Below are positions 28,680 to 36,836 of a stretch of 64,000 nt of DNA, one piece after another; the first letter of the stretch is position 1, and the number at the start of each line of letters is the position of its first letter. The notes below the pieces were generated by a model. The model ran no database searches. It saw only the letters and a program-made list of their open reading frames with translations, and was not told the DNA's origin. The stretch is from NCBI GenBank assembly GCA_944381555.1, contig CALWLL010000002.1, positions 1 to 64,000 on the forward strand. Reading direction: 5' to 3'. The DNA is from an uncultured Agathobacter sp. (lineage in GTDB: Bacteria; Bacillota; Clostridia; Lachnospirales; Lachnospiraceae). The translations under genes were made by a program, and so were the position numbers.

Positions 28680-28727
28680 ATGTACAAAGATGATATACTA
28701 AAATCAATATTTGGGAGGAAATCATGA
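28680..28727 (+). CDS. 15-residue leader ORF overlapping tmcAL
   Basis: An ATG at 28680 follows a near-perfect site (ATAGGAGGTATCAAAAA) and encodes MYKDDILKSIFGRKS. Its TGA overlaps the tmcAL ATG (ATGA). The tmcAL ribosome binding site, GGGAGG, lies inside this ORF. The arrangement suggests translational coupling or a leader peptide. The signal, spacing and overlap are seen directly; expression is inferred. Confidence 0.5.
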   Translation: MYKDDILKSIFGRKS

Positions 28728-29971
28728 AAGTCATCGGAATCATTGCGGAATACAATCCATTTCATAATGGCCATAAATATCAGATAGCCGGATTAAAAAG
28801 AAGGACGGAGGCTGATTATGTTATTATTGCCATGAGCGGCAATTTCCTGCAAAGAGGCGTTCCTGCCCTTTGTGATAAATACACCCGTACGCGCATGGCT
28901 TTATCCTGCGGTGCAGATTTGGTGCTTGAGCTTCCCTCTGTCTGGGCAACTGCTTCCGCAGAATACTTCGCTCACGGCGGTGTGCATTTGCTTCATCATA
29001 CCGGTGTTGTTACCCACTTGGGATTTGGCGCAGAAACGGACAATCCGGAGGCCTTACGCTGTCTTTCTTCTATTTTAAAAGAAGAACCCGTTTCCTATAA
29101 GAAAGCCCTGTCCGTTGAACTAAAGAAAGGGAATCCTTTCCCAACCGCCAGAAAAAATGCCCTGCTTTCCATAAAAAACGAATATCCTTTCGGGCATTTT
29201 CCTCTGGATACGCTTGACGAGTTACTGGATGCCCCGAATAATATCCTTGCATTGGAATATTTAAAGGCATTGCCGGAAACAATGATTCCTGTTCTCATCC
29301 AGCGAAAAGGCGCAGGGTATCATGACAGCGATATTAACAATCCCCTTCCCTCTGCCACAGCAATCCGCGAAGCGGTTTTTAACAGCAGCACCTCATTTGC
29401 TCAGGCTATGCCTGCCAAGGCTTATGCCATCTTACAGGAATGCGCTGCCAAAAACGCCTTGATACACAGTGATGATCTCTCTGACATAATCGGATATCGT
29501 CTTCTTTCTTCAGCGGACGAAGGCTATGCAGAATATGCCGATTGCAATCCGGAGATTTCCAACAAAATCCGAAATCACCTTAAGAATTATTCCGGTTTCG
29601 GGAACTTTTGCCAGACATTAAAATCCAGAGATTTAACCTATACCAGAATCAGCCGTCTGCTGCTGCACATTCTATTGGATATCCGGCAGACTGATTATGT
29701 TTTAGGGAAGGAACTCGGCTATGCGCCTTACTTAAGGGTTCTGGGCTTCTGTAAAGATGCCGCTCCGCTTCTGAATGCAATCAAAAAAGAAGCCAGCGTG
29801 CCGCTTATTACGAAGGCGGCGGATGCTGCTTCTCTTTTATCACCAGAGGCTTATTCTTTTTTTAAAAAGGACCTTTATGTTTCTTCTGTTTATCAACAGA
29901 TTATGACCGTACGAAAGCAGCAGCCTCCAGCCAACGATTATACCAGTCCCATTGTTATTATAGAAGCCTAG
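28724..29971 (+). CDS. tmcAL: tRNA(Met) cytidine acetate ligase (YlbM/TmcAL)
   Basis: The 415-residue nucleotidyltransferase-like protein begins MKVIGIIAEYNPFHNGHKYQI, with the HxGH-type motif FHNGH. Its B. subtilis relative uses acetate and ATP to make N4-acetylcytidine at the wobble position of elongator tRNA-Met. GGGAGGAAATC precedes the ATG. It is transcribed divergently from ackA, which is fitting because it consumes acetate. A terminator-like hairpin follows. Confidence 0.92.
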   Translation: MKVIGIIAEYNPFHNGHKYQIAGLKRRTEADYVIIAMSGNFLQRGVPALCDKYTRTRMALSCGADLVLELPSVWATASAEYFAHGGVHLLHHTGVVTHLGFGAETDNPEALRCLSSILKEEPVSYKKALSVELKKGNPFPTARKNALLSIKNEYPFGHFPLDTLDELLDAPNNILALEYLKALPETMIPVLIQRKGAGYHDSDINNPLPSATAIREAVFNSSTSFAQAMPAKAYAILQECAAKNALIHSDDLSDIIGYRLLSSADEGYAEYADCNPEISNKIRNHLKNYSGFGNFCQTLKSRDLTYTRISRLLLHILLDIRQTDYVLGKELGYAPYLRVLGFCKDAAPLLNAIKKEASVPLITKAADAASLLSPEAYSFFKKDLYVSSVYQQIMTVRKQQPPANDYTSPIVIIEA

Positions 29972-29980
29972 ATTAGGGAC

Positions 29981-30015
29981 AAAAAGACCGATACCGGGTA
30001 AATGTATCGGTCTTT
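29981..30015. terminator. Bidirectional terminator between tmcAL and aroB
   Basis: AAAGACCGATAC (29983-29994) and GTATCGGTCTTT (30004-30015) form a 12-bp stem between convergent genes. The minus-strand tail is TTTTTGTCCC, so it serves aroB best. Confidence 0.85.
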
Positions 30016-30055
30016 GCTTCAGATTCAATTGCTATACTGCTCATTTCTCATAACT

Positions 30056-31171
30056 TTACATTTTCATAATAATTTCGCGGACAACATCTTCTTCTATCGT
30101 TTTAGCATATACGCCCGGCGTAAACTCCACCACCTGGCCAATCCCCTTTTGCAGTACAAAACGAAGTTTGCCGGAACGGACTTTTTTATCGGTATAGAGT
30201 TTTCTGACCAGTTCTTCTCTATCAATGTAATCGGGAATTGCCACAGAAAGGCCTGCCTTTTCTAAAAGCGCAATAACACGCTGCACCTGTTCATGACTCA
30301 TGTATCCTAGACTTTCTGATAACAACGCCTGCGCTGCAAGCCCAATTGCTACAGCCTCCCCGTGAAGCAGACGGTAATCACTTACCGTTTCGATTGCACG
30401 GCCGACCGTATGTCCAAGATTTAATACTTCTCTAAGTCCGCTGGTTTCTCTTTCGTCCTGCATTACAATGTTGTATTTGATCTGACAGTTATTCTCTGCA
30501 ATATACTCGCAGGCAAATGGCATAAAAGCATAAATATCGTCTATGTTTTCTTCCAGAAATCCGAACATATCCTCACTGGCAAGACATGCATGCTTTATGG
30601 TTTCTGCCATTCCGCTTCTTAGCTCGCGCTCCGGGAGCGTCTTCCATGATGCAATATCAATATATACCTTTTCCGGCTGGTTGAATATGCCAATCAAATT
30701 GGTCGCAAGCGGAGTATCTACTGCCGTTTTTCCGCCAACAGAGGCATCTGCTGCTGCAAGGAGCGTTGTAGCATAATTGATAAACGGCACACCGCGTCCA
30801 TAGGTTCCTGCAACAAAGCCCGCTAAGTCTGTGACTACGCCGCCACCCACCGCAATAATGCAGCAATCCCTGCGATAGCCCTTTTCAAGCATTGCATCTT
30901 CAATTCGCGCTTTGGTTTCTCTTGTTTTGCTTTTTTCCCCCGACGGAAAAACAAACATATCTACTTCATATCCTGCACGAAGCAGGCTCTCACTGATTGG
31001 CCTTGCGTATAATTCGCTGACATTGGTGTCGGTAATTACTGCAAATTTCCGAATTTTACTGACCAGCCCTCTCTCAATATCTTCCACCAGTTTATTGGTT
31101 AAGCTGTAACCGATTTCGATTTCATAGCTATCATCTATGACTTTTTTTAGTTCTACATTTAATACGCTCAC
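30056..31171 (-). CDS. aroB: 3-dehydroquinate synthase
   Basis: The 371-residue enzyme performs the second shikimate step, converting DAHP to dehydroquinate with NAD and a divalent metal. Conserved segments include VITDTNVSELY, PSGEKSKT, GGGVVTDLAGFVAGTYGRG (about 107) and NLGHTVGRAIE with a metal-binding His. Translation appears to start at GTG (31171) behind TAGGAGATT. It lies 31 bp after rnhA and is probably co-transcribed with it. No other aro genes are in view. Confidence 0.96.
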   Translation of the reverse strand: MSVLNVELKKVIDDSYEIEIGYSLTNKLVEDIERGLVSKIRKFAVITDTNVSELYARPISESLLRAGYEVDMFVFPSGEKSKTRETKARIEDAMLEKGYRRDCCIIAVGGGVVTDLAGFVAGTYGRGVPFINYATTLLAAADASVGGKTAVDTPLATNLIGIFNQPEKVYIDIASWKTLPERELRSGMAETIKHACLASEDMFGFLEENIDDIYAFMPFACEYIAENNCQIKYNIVMQDERETSGLREVLNLGHTVGRAIETVSDYRLLHGEAVAIGLAAQALLSESLGYMSHEQVQRVIALLEKAGLSVAIPDYIDREELVRKLYTDKKVRSGKLRFVLQKGIGQVVEFTPGVYAKTIEEDVVREIIMKM

Positions 31172-31202
31172 TATAATCTCCTACTTATCTTTTCCTGCAC
31201 TT

Positions 31203-31874
31203 TTATATTTTTTTCATGTCATCAGGACTATGCCCCTGTGTTGACACGGCTAAACCCGTGACGCTTGCCCCTGACATTTTCTCTGCCGCTTCTTTCGCAA
31301 GAGCATCCGCTTCTTCATTTCCCGCAATGCCGGAGTGGCCTTTTACCTTTACAAAAACAATCTGGATTTTATCCCTTACCGACTGCATAAAATCGAAATA
31401 TGCAATCGTTCCTGCCTTATTTCGTTTCCATTTTCCCGTTGCCCACATTTCAATCCCTGCATAATCATAATAAATGGTCAGTTTTGTAAGCCCCAGCTCC
31501 AAGGCCTTGTCTACTGCCGCCATGCTTCCTAAAATTTCTCCTGCCACATTATGCATACATGCCATCTGTTCTTCATTTCCGAAGCCCTGCAAAATGTATT
31601 TCTCTCCATTTGCAAACAGAAAGCCCCCATATCCATATACACCGGTTGTTGCATTATAAGAACCGTCTACAAAGGCATAATCGCCCTCCGGTTGTTCTTC
31701 CTGCTGAAAAGTGGTCTTTTTGACATTTGCCAAAAAGCGTTCCGCCTCTTCTATATTGGTAAAACTCTTGTACACCGCACCGGGATACCCGTCTACCATA
31801 GACTTACAATCGTCCCATGTTAAATAGATTCCGGGCATCTTCCCCACGCGTACTGCATAATATTTCTTTGCCAT
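31203..31874 (-). CDS. rnhA: Ribonuclease H1 with N-terminal hybrid-binding domain
   Basis: The 223-residue protein has an N-terminal RNase H hybrid-binding (viroplasmin-like) domain (residues 1-48, KYYAVRVGKMPGIYLTWDDC). A linker leads to an RNase H fold with acidic residues in FVDGSYN, EILGSMAA, YYDYAGIE and EADALAKEAA. It removes RNA from RNA-DNA hybrids. GGGAGAT precedes the ATG. A 17-nt-spaced promoter lies upstream. Confidence 0.93.
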   Translation of the reverse strand: MAKKYYAVRVGKMPGIYLTWDDCKSMVDGYPGAVYKSFTNIEEAERFLANVKKTTFQQEEQPEGDYAFVDGSYNATTGVYGYGGFLFANGEKYILQGFGNEEQMACMHNVAGEILGSMAAVDKALELGLTKLTIYYDYAGIEMWATGKWKRNKAGTIAYFDFMQSVRDKIQIVFVKVKGHSGIAGNEEADALAKEAAEKMSGASVTGLAVSTQGHSPDDMKKI

Positions 31875-31903
31875 TCTATTACTATCTCCCTGTCCTATGT
31901 TCT

Positions 31904-31932
31904 ATTTTAGCCGTTTATGTCCAAAAAGGCAA
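31904..31932 (-). promoter_or_regulatory. Promoter of rnhA-aroB
   Basis: On the minus strand TTGCCT (31927-31932) and TAAAAT (31904-31909) are 17 nt apart, about 30 nt upstream of rnhA. The rest of the 325-bp gap to 32199 is AT-rich. It holds only a short unstarted minus frame (31936 to about 32007, ending AIRIWNRVAE) that I could not identify. Confidence 0.6.
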
Positions 31933-32199
31933 TATTCATTCCGCTACCCGATTCCAAATTCTGATGGCATAAGCTCCCTTCTCATAATGTACTAAGTGAA
32001 TTTTATCATATTATCTTCCATATTGATAGAATAAGAATCTTTATGATTTTCTCGGTTTTTAAGAATATTTTCTTCTTAGTTTGCATATTATTCTCGTATA
32101 AGCAGAATATCTTGCGGTTCATTTTCTTAGTATATAAGATTTTCCTATAGAAAAAGAAATTTGAGTGAATACTAAATAAAAGTACTGCCAGAGGTATCT

Positions 32200-32532
32200 A
32201 TGAAAAACGAACAGATTGGAAAAATGCTGAAAAAATATAGAAAAATGAATGCACTCTCTGTAAGTGACGTTGTTGTTGAATTATCTGAGAAATACAATGT
32301 AAAAGTTGCCGAAAAAACCGTATATGGCTGGGAAAGCAATCAGGCGCATCCAACAGCATCCATGCTGGTTGCTTTATGTGATATCTACAAAATAAACCAT
32401 GTCACAGATATTTTCTCTGATACCGCAGAGCCAAAGGGTTTCCCTATCACGCCGGAAGAACGGCATCTTGTAGAACAGTATCGCAGAAATCCTGATTTAC
32501 AGCCTATTATCCGCAAGATTCTTGATATATAA
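32200..32532 (+). CDS. XRE-family helix-turn-helix regulator
   Basis: The 110-residue protein has an N-terminal Cro/C1-type helix-turn-helix (residues about 5-65, with VAEKTVYGWESNQAHPTASML as recognition region). A short C-terminal segment follows (PEERHLVEQYRRNPDLQPIIRKIL). The upstream site is AGAGG. It lies next to an unknown minus-strand gene and a second XRE gene. The target is unknown. Confidence 0.8.
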   Translation: MKNEQIGKMLKKYRKMNALSVSDVVVELSEKYNVKVAEKTVYGWESNQAHPTASMLVALCDIYKINHVTDIFSDTAEPKGFPITPEERHLVEQYRRNPDLQPIIRKILDI

Positions 32533-32591
32533 AAATCATCTTAGGAATCTGCGTTTTTTCTGTAAGCACGGTAATTTCCTATTGCAGAGAA

Positions 32592-32618
32592 AAAGCGCCG
32601 CACAAATGTGCAGCGCTT
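32592..32618 (-). terminator. Terminator of the 145-residue gene
   Basis: AAGCGC-C-GCACA and TGTGC-A-GCGCTT pair with one mismatch around a 3-nt loop. TTTCTC follows on the minus strand. Confidence 0.75.
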
Positions 32619-32621
32619 AAA

Positions 32622-33032
32622 TTATTCGCAAGTTTCTGCTGAATATTTGGTCAATACATCTATGAATTTTGCCAAAGAATGGATTTCATCATCATAATTT
32701 ATTTTCTGTTCCATAAAGTCTGTCAGGTCACAATGCAGACGAGCCGGAAAATGTACATCCTTATTAAGCAAGTGAGTTATATCCATAGCCAGTTCACCTA
32801 TTATAAGCTTGAGCAATTCCTCTGCCGTTTCAAACTCTGTATAACAGTCATAGCTTTTGCACTTTTTACTAAAACGGAAAAAATACCACTTTCCTTTTAA
32901 CGAACGACAAATATCCATATCTGTTGCCTGAAACAACTCTTTGTATTGTTCTATCATTTCTTCAATTTTTTCTGCTTCGAGCATTCTTTTCATCTCCGCC
33001 GTCTTACGCATAATCTTAAACTCCTTTTTCAT
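32622..33032 (-). CDS. Hypothetical protein between two XRE genes
   Basis: The 136-residue protein (145 if the ATG at 33059 is used) begins MKKEFKIMRKTAEMKRML and is charged and mostly helical. It contains a KWYFFRFSKKCKSYDCYTEF strand-rich patch. No family is recognised. The inner ATG is preferred because GGTGG precedes it. It is divergent from the 68-residue XRE gene with a gap of about 70 bp, an arrangement seen for a repressor next to its target. Confidence 0.6.
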   Translation of the reverse strand: MKKEFKIMRKTAEMKRMLEAEKIEEMIEQYKELFQATDMDICRSLKGKWYFFRFSKKCKSYDCYTEFETAEELLKLIIGELAMDITHLLNKDVHFPARLHCDLTDFMEQKINYDDEIHSLAKFIDVLTKYSAETCE

Positions 33033-33103
33033 ATTGCCACCGTTTGGTTGCGTTTTCATTCAATTATACCACCATTTGTTATTCTTATCAATGAGGTGAG
33101 CTT

Positions 33104-33310
33104 ATGTATTTTAAAAGAATTGGTGATTTACGAGAAGACCACGATTTAACCCAGCAGCAAGTTGCTGATTTACTCAATTGCAAACGTGAAGTATACCGTC
33201 GTTATGAAAAAGGGATTCGTGAAATTCCTGTGTCATATGCTATTATTCTGGCAAGATATTATAATGTTTCCCTCGATTATTTACTGGAACAAACTGATGT
33301 TAAAAAGTAG
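33104..33310 (+). CDS. Small XRE-family regulator
   Basis: The 68-residue protein is one Cro/C1 helix-turn-helix domain: LREDHDLTQQQVADLLNCKR then VYRRYEKGIREIPVSYAIILARYYNVSLDYLL. GAGGTGAG precedes the ATG. Proteins of this size often act as simple repressors or antitoxin-like regulators. It faces away from the unknown 145-residue gene, and its end meets the convergent GGDEF gene at 14 bp. Confidence 0.82.
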   Translation: MYFKRIGDLREDHDLTQQQVADLLNCKREVYRRYEKGIREIPVSYAIILARYYNVSLDYLLEQTDVKK

Positions 33311-33324
33311 GACCGATTTTATGT

Positions 33325-35115
33325 CTATGCTTCTTCTGACACTACTTCCGCCAGTAATTTCCCAATTGTCTGCATCATACCGTTGTCTGTTACCCCGAAT
33401 TTTGGAGTACGATTGAAGAAATCAAACGACACCACAACCTCTGGTCTGCCATCTTTCTTAAGAATATACTGCATGAATTTTGTTGATTCCTGCATCACAT
33501 TCATTTGATATGCCATCGGAGAACGTTTTTCCAGATGCGACAAAATACTTTCTATATAATAGTCGTTCGTGTTAAACATTTTCTGATACTCTTCTTCAAA
33601 TATGAAACTCAGTTTTTCAATTGCATTCACATAATTGCCCCTGCTATATGTACGATGCATATCTGCGCCTGTATATATGGCAATACCATCAATATCAAAA
33701 TATGTCTGCATATCCTTCATCACATCATCAATTACATCTTTTCCGTACCGATATAATTTCAGAATCATTTCTGACACTAAAACATGCTTATCCGCATCAC
33801 TGATGGTGGCTTTTAAACCAACACTGCGTTCAGAATCACCATTTTCCACTAATTCACCATGCATGTGTTCTCTATATATAATATAACGGTTCTTGCCTTT
33901 ATCCTTCGCAATGTATAAAGCTTTATCCGCTTTTTTAAATAATCCCTCATAGGCGGTTCCATCATCCGGGTACTTTGATATCCCACATGAATAAGATACC
34001 TTAAGTCCCTCTTTCTCTCCAAACGACCAGTCTGCATGCTTTGCAATCACCTTCATAATTCTTCGCAGGTCATCCTCTGAAGGGACATTTTCCAGTACCA
34101 GCATAAATTCATCACCGCCAAATCTTCCTGCCATTCCGCGCGTCTGTGTCACACTGCGAAAGATTTCTGCGCTTTTTGCAATAACTTCATCGCCAAACAT
34201 ATGCCCATACTTGTCATTGATCTGTTTAAAATCATCTATGTCAATCAGGACAAGATAGACTTTCTGTTTGCTATTCTGGATACATTCCAATGCATACTCA
34301 TTGATGGCACGCTTATTTAAAAGCCCCGTTGCGGCGTCTTTGGCATTTTCTGATAGAAAATAAGACTTCTCGGGTTTTTTATTTCCCGCATAATGCACTA
34401 ATCCAATCATCTTATAATGCACATCTTCTTTGTAAAAAACCGCGCAATTACATTCCAGACGGATTCCCTGCATATCTTCAATGAGCACTTCTGCCTCTAT
34501 CGTCGTCTTAAAACAATCGACGTGTTTGTGTATCATGTCTCCCAACGCCAGAAATTCATCCTTCTGCTTCACAGAAAACTGTGCATTATCCCGCACTCCA
34601 TTCATCGTTTCCGTGAGATTTTTATAGAAAAGCCTTCTGCTTTTTCCATTAAAATATTCATAGATCTGCAGCATATCATCGCTGTAGCTGTATTCCAAAA
34701 AGATACCATCGTGAAGCGACATCATGGTACGATACTTATTTATCTGATCCATACACAGCTTATACCGGTCAGTAATCGCCATGATATCCGTTATCTCAAC
34801 GTCAAAAGAGCGAAAACCTTTTAATACTCTTCCGTTATAACACATCTTCATGTACACATAACGATAGGTATCATACTCTGTCAGTAATCGTACGATCAGA
34901 CATTGCGGTTCTCTGTCAAGTAAGGAAGCCGCCCTTAAAAATACTTCTACATCATCCGGGTGCAGAAGCTCCGGAATGGAAAATCCGCTCTTTTGTCCAA
35001 CAAGATGATAAAATCGTTCATCTGCATTCACAATATAAAAACCATCTCTTACAGATGCTTTCCCATAATAAATTTGAAATTCGTTCTCATTTGTTTTATA
35101 TGCGGTTATATTCAC
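33325..35115 (-). CDS. GGDEF diguanylate cyclase with PAS-like sensor
   Basis: The 596-residue protein is soluble. An N-terminal PAS-like domain (residues about 15-120) leads to a middle region (about 130-280), an intact GGDEF domain (about 283-430, with GRFGGDEFMLVLENV near 330), and a C-terminal GAF-like region of about 165 residues. The intact GGDEF motif predicts synthesis of cyclic di-GMP from GTP. The RxxD product-inhibition site normally five residues before GGDEF is absent. It starts at GTG (35115). A c-di-GMP riboswitch lies about 20 kb away in this window. Confidence 0.9.
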   Translation of the reverse strand: MNITAYKTNENEFQIYYGKASVRDGFYIVNADERFYHLVGQKSGFSIPELLHPDDVEVFLRAASLLDREPQCLIVRLLTEYDTYRYVYMKMCYNGRVLKGFRSFDVEITDIMAITDRYKLCMDQINKYRTMMSLHDGIFLEYSYSDDMLQIYEYFNGKSRRLFYKNLTETMNGVRDNAQFSVKQKDEFLALGDMIHKHVDCFKTTIEAEVLIEDMQGIRLECNCAVFYKEDVHYKMIGLVHYAGNKKPEKSYFLSENAKDAATGLLNKRAINEYALECIQNSKQKVYLVLIDIDDFKQINDKYGHMFGDEVIAKSAEIFRSVTQTRGMAGRFGGDEFMLVLENVPSEDDLRRIMKVIAKHADWSFGEKEGLKVSYSCGISKYPDDGTAYEGLFKKADKALYIAKDKGKNRYIIYREHMHGELVENGDSERSVGLKATISDADKHVLVSEMILKLYRYGKDVIDDVMKDMQTYFDIDGIAIYTGADMHRTYSRGNYVNAIEKLSFIFEEEYQKMFNTNDYYIESILSHLEKRSPMAYQMNVMQESTKFMQYILKKDGRPEVVVSFDFFNRTPKFGVTDNGMMQTIGKLLAEVVSEEA

Positions 35116-35223
35116 CGTGCAGTACCTTCCCCTCTAGTACTTTACATACTGATTTACATAAATTTCATATTCTCATTATAAATCCCTTATAAGCATTTGT
35201 AAAACGAAAGTACACGAATATTT

Positions 35224-36615
35224 CTATTCTTCAACGATATTCTGTAGCCAGACATTACTTTTAACCATAAAAAATCCGATTATTGCCTTAATAAACTCCA
35301 TCGACTGAACCAGAAAGAACACAAGCACAATATCCAGCGTGGTATATTTTGCCAATACGGTTGCCACAGGAATAACAACCACCCAGGTATATACGCTGTC
35401 AAACAGGAACGTTACCAGCGTCTTTCCTCCTGAGCGAAGCGCAAAATAACTGCAATGACAAAATGCACAAACCGGCATAACCGCCGCAGAAATCATAATA
35501 AATGTTCTTGCTAATTCCTTAATGCTCTCTTCGGTTTCGTATATATTAGGGAATCCCCTTCCTGCCAGCATCATAACCAGCGCAATCCCCACACAGCAAA
35601 CAACGCTAAAAAACGTCATCTTGCGGTTAGCATCCTTAGCTTCTTCAATCCTGCCTGCCCCAAGATACTGTCCCACTACAATAGAAATACATGACCCCAG
35701 CTGAATGTATACAACATTAAACAGATTGGTAATTGTTGATGAAATATTCTGGGCTGCAACAACTTCTAAGCCCCGGACTGCATAACACTGTGCAATTGCC
35801 GCCATACCTGCCGCCCACATCATTTCATTGATCATAAGCGGCGTACCCTTGATGAAAATATCTTTCAAAATACGTCCCGGTATGCGCGGGCTTTTGTAAG
35901 CACCGGCAATATACGGATTTTTTGCTTTATTGGTATGCGTCCATAGAATGACAATGGCGCATTCCACAAACCGGGAAATGACCGTAGCAATTGCCGCCCC
36001 CTCAACTCCCAATGCCGGAACCGGTCCCACGCCGAATATCAAAACAATATCCAGTATAAGATTTGTAAACATAGCTGCCATGCCTGCTGCCATAGGTATG
36101 ACGGTATGTCCGGTTTCCCGAATGGAGCTGATATAAGTCTGGCTGATTGCAAACGGAACCAGACCAATCATCATTATTGACAGATATTCTAATCCGAATT
36201 GAAGCGCCAGTTCTATGTTCCCGACATCACCGCTGTCACTTAAATAAAGCTGAATTAAATTTGAACCGGCAAAACTAAACAGCAAAAGGGCAATGCCTGT
36301 TATCACTACAGAAGCATACACCTTAAACCGGAATGCATATTTTTGTCCCTCATAATCTCCTTTTCCGAAAAACTGCGTTCCAAAAATCCCTGCTCCTGAA
36401 ACGCCGCCGAATATACATAAATTAAAAACAAATAAAAGCTGGTTTACAATAGCAACACCTGACATCTGCTCTGTTCCAATCATTCCAACCATGATGTTGT
36501 CTAAAAAACTAACAAAACTGGTTATGGCGTTTTGTGCAATCATTGGAACCGCAAGCAGCAATATCCGTTTATAAAAAGCTCTATCTCCTATGAATTTTCT
36601 CTTAAATCCGCTCAT
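35224..36615 (-). CDS. MATE-family efflux transporter
   Basis: The 463-residue protein has twelve predicted transmembrane helices and the MATE pattern (ILLLAVPMIAQNAITSFVSFLDNIMVG). MATE proteins export cationic drugs or metabolites using a Na+ or H+ gradient. AGGTAGGG precedes the ATG. It is flanked by a 108-bp gap to the GGDEF gene and a 221-bp gap upstream, and looks monocistronic. In the upstream gap (36616-36836) I saw no gene. Confidence 0.92.
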   Translation of the reverse strand: MSGFKRKFIGDRAFYKRILLLAVPMIAQNAITSFVSFLDNIMVGMIGTEQMSGVAIVNQLLFVFNLCIFGGVSGAGIFGTQFFGKGDYEGQKYAFRFKVYASVVITGIALLLFSFAGSNLIQLYLSDSGDVGNIELALQFGLEYLSIMMIGLVPFAISQTYISSIRETGHTVIPMAAGMAAMFTNLILDIVLIFGVGPVPALGVEGAAIATVISRFVECAIVILWTHTNKAKNPYIAGAYKSPRIPGRILKDIFIKGTPLMINEMMWAAGMAAIAQCYAVRGLEVVAAQNISSTITNLFNVVYIQLGSCISIVVGQYLGAGRIEEAKDANRKMTFFSVVCCVGIALVMMLAGRGFPNIYETEESIKELARTFIMISAAVMPVCAFCHCSYFALRSGGKTLVTFLFDSVYTWVVVIPVATVLAKYTTLDIVLVFFLVQSMEFIKAIIGFFMVKSNVWLQNIVEE

Positions 36616-36836
36616 ATTTTCCCTACCTTATACTTTTTGGTTTATACATCATTTCATTTGCCGCATATCCCGTAACAAATACAACCTTCGAAACGTAAGG
36701 CGTGCCGCAACAAAGCCGCTGTGGTGGATATGGTGCCTGGAAAAAATGTTTAAAAACGAAACAACCTATCAATTAAAAAGCATCCGGAAGCATATCTTTA
36801 AAGACCTGACGATATGCATACGAATGCTCTAAACAT

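Noticed and set aside
31936-32007. Short minus-strand frame ending AIRIWNRVAE
   Set aside because: No start codon or ribosome binding site and a stop close upstream; could be a relic but no family is recognised.
36616-36836. Plus-strand frame in the gap before the MATE gene
   Set aside because: No ribosome binding site and no recognisable product; left as non-coding.
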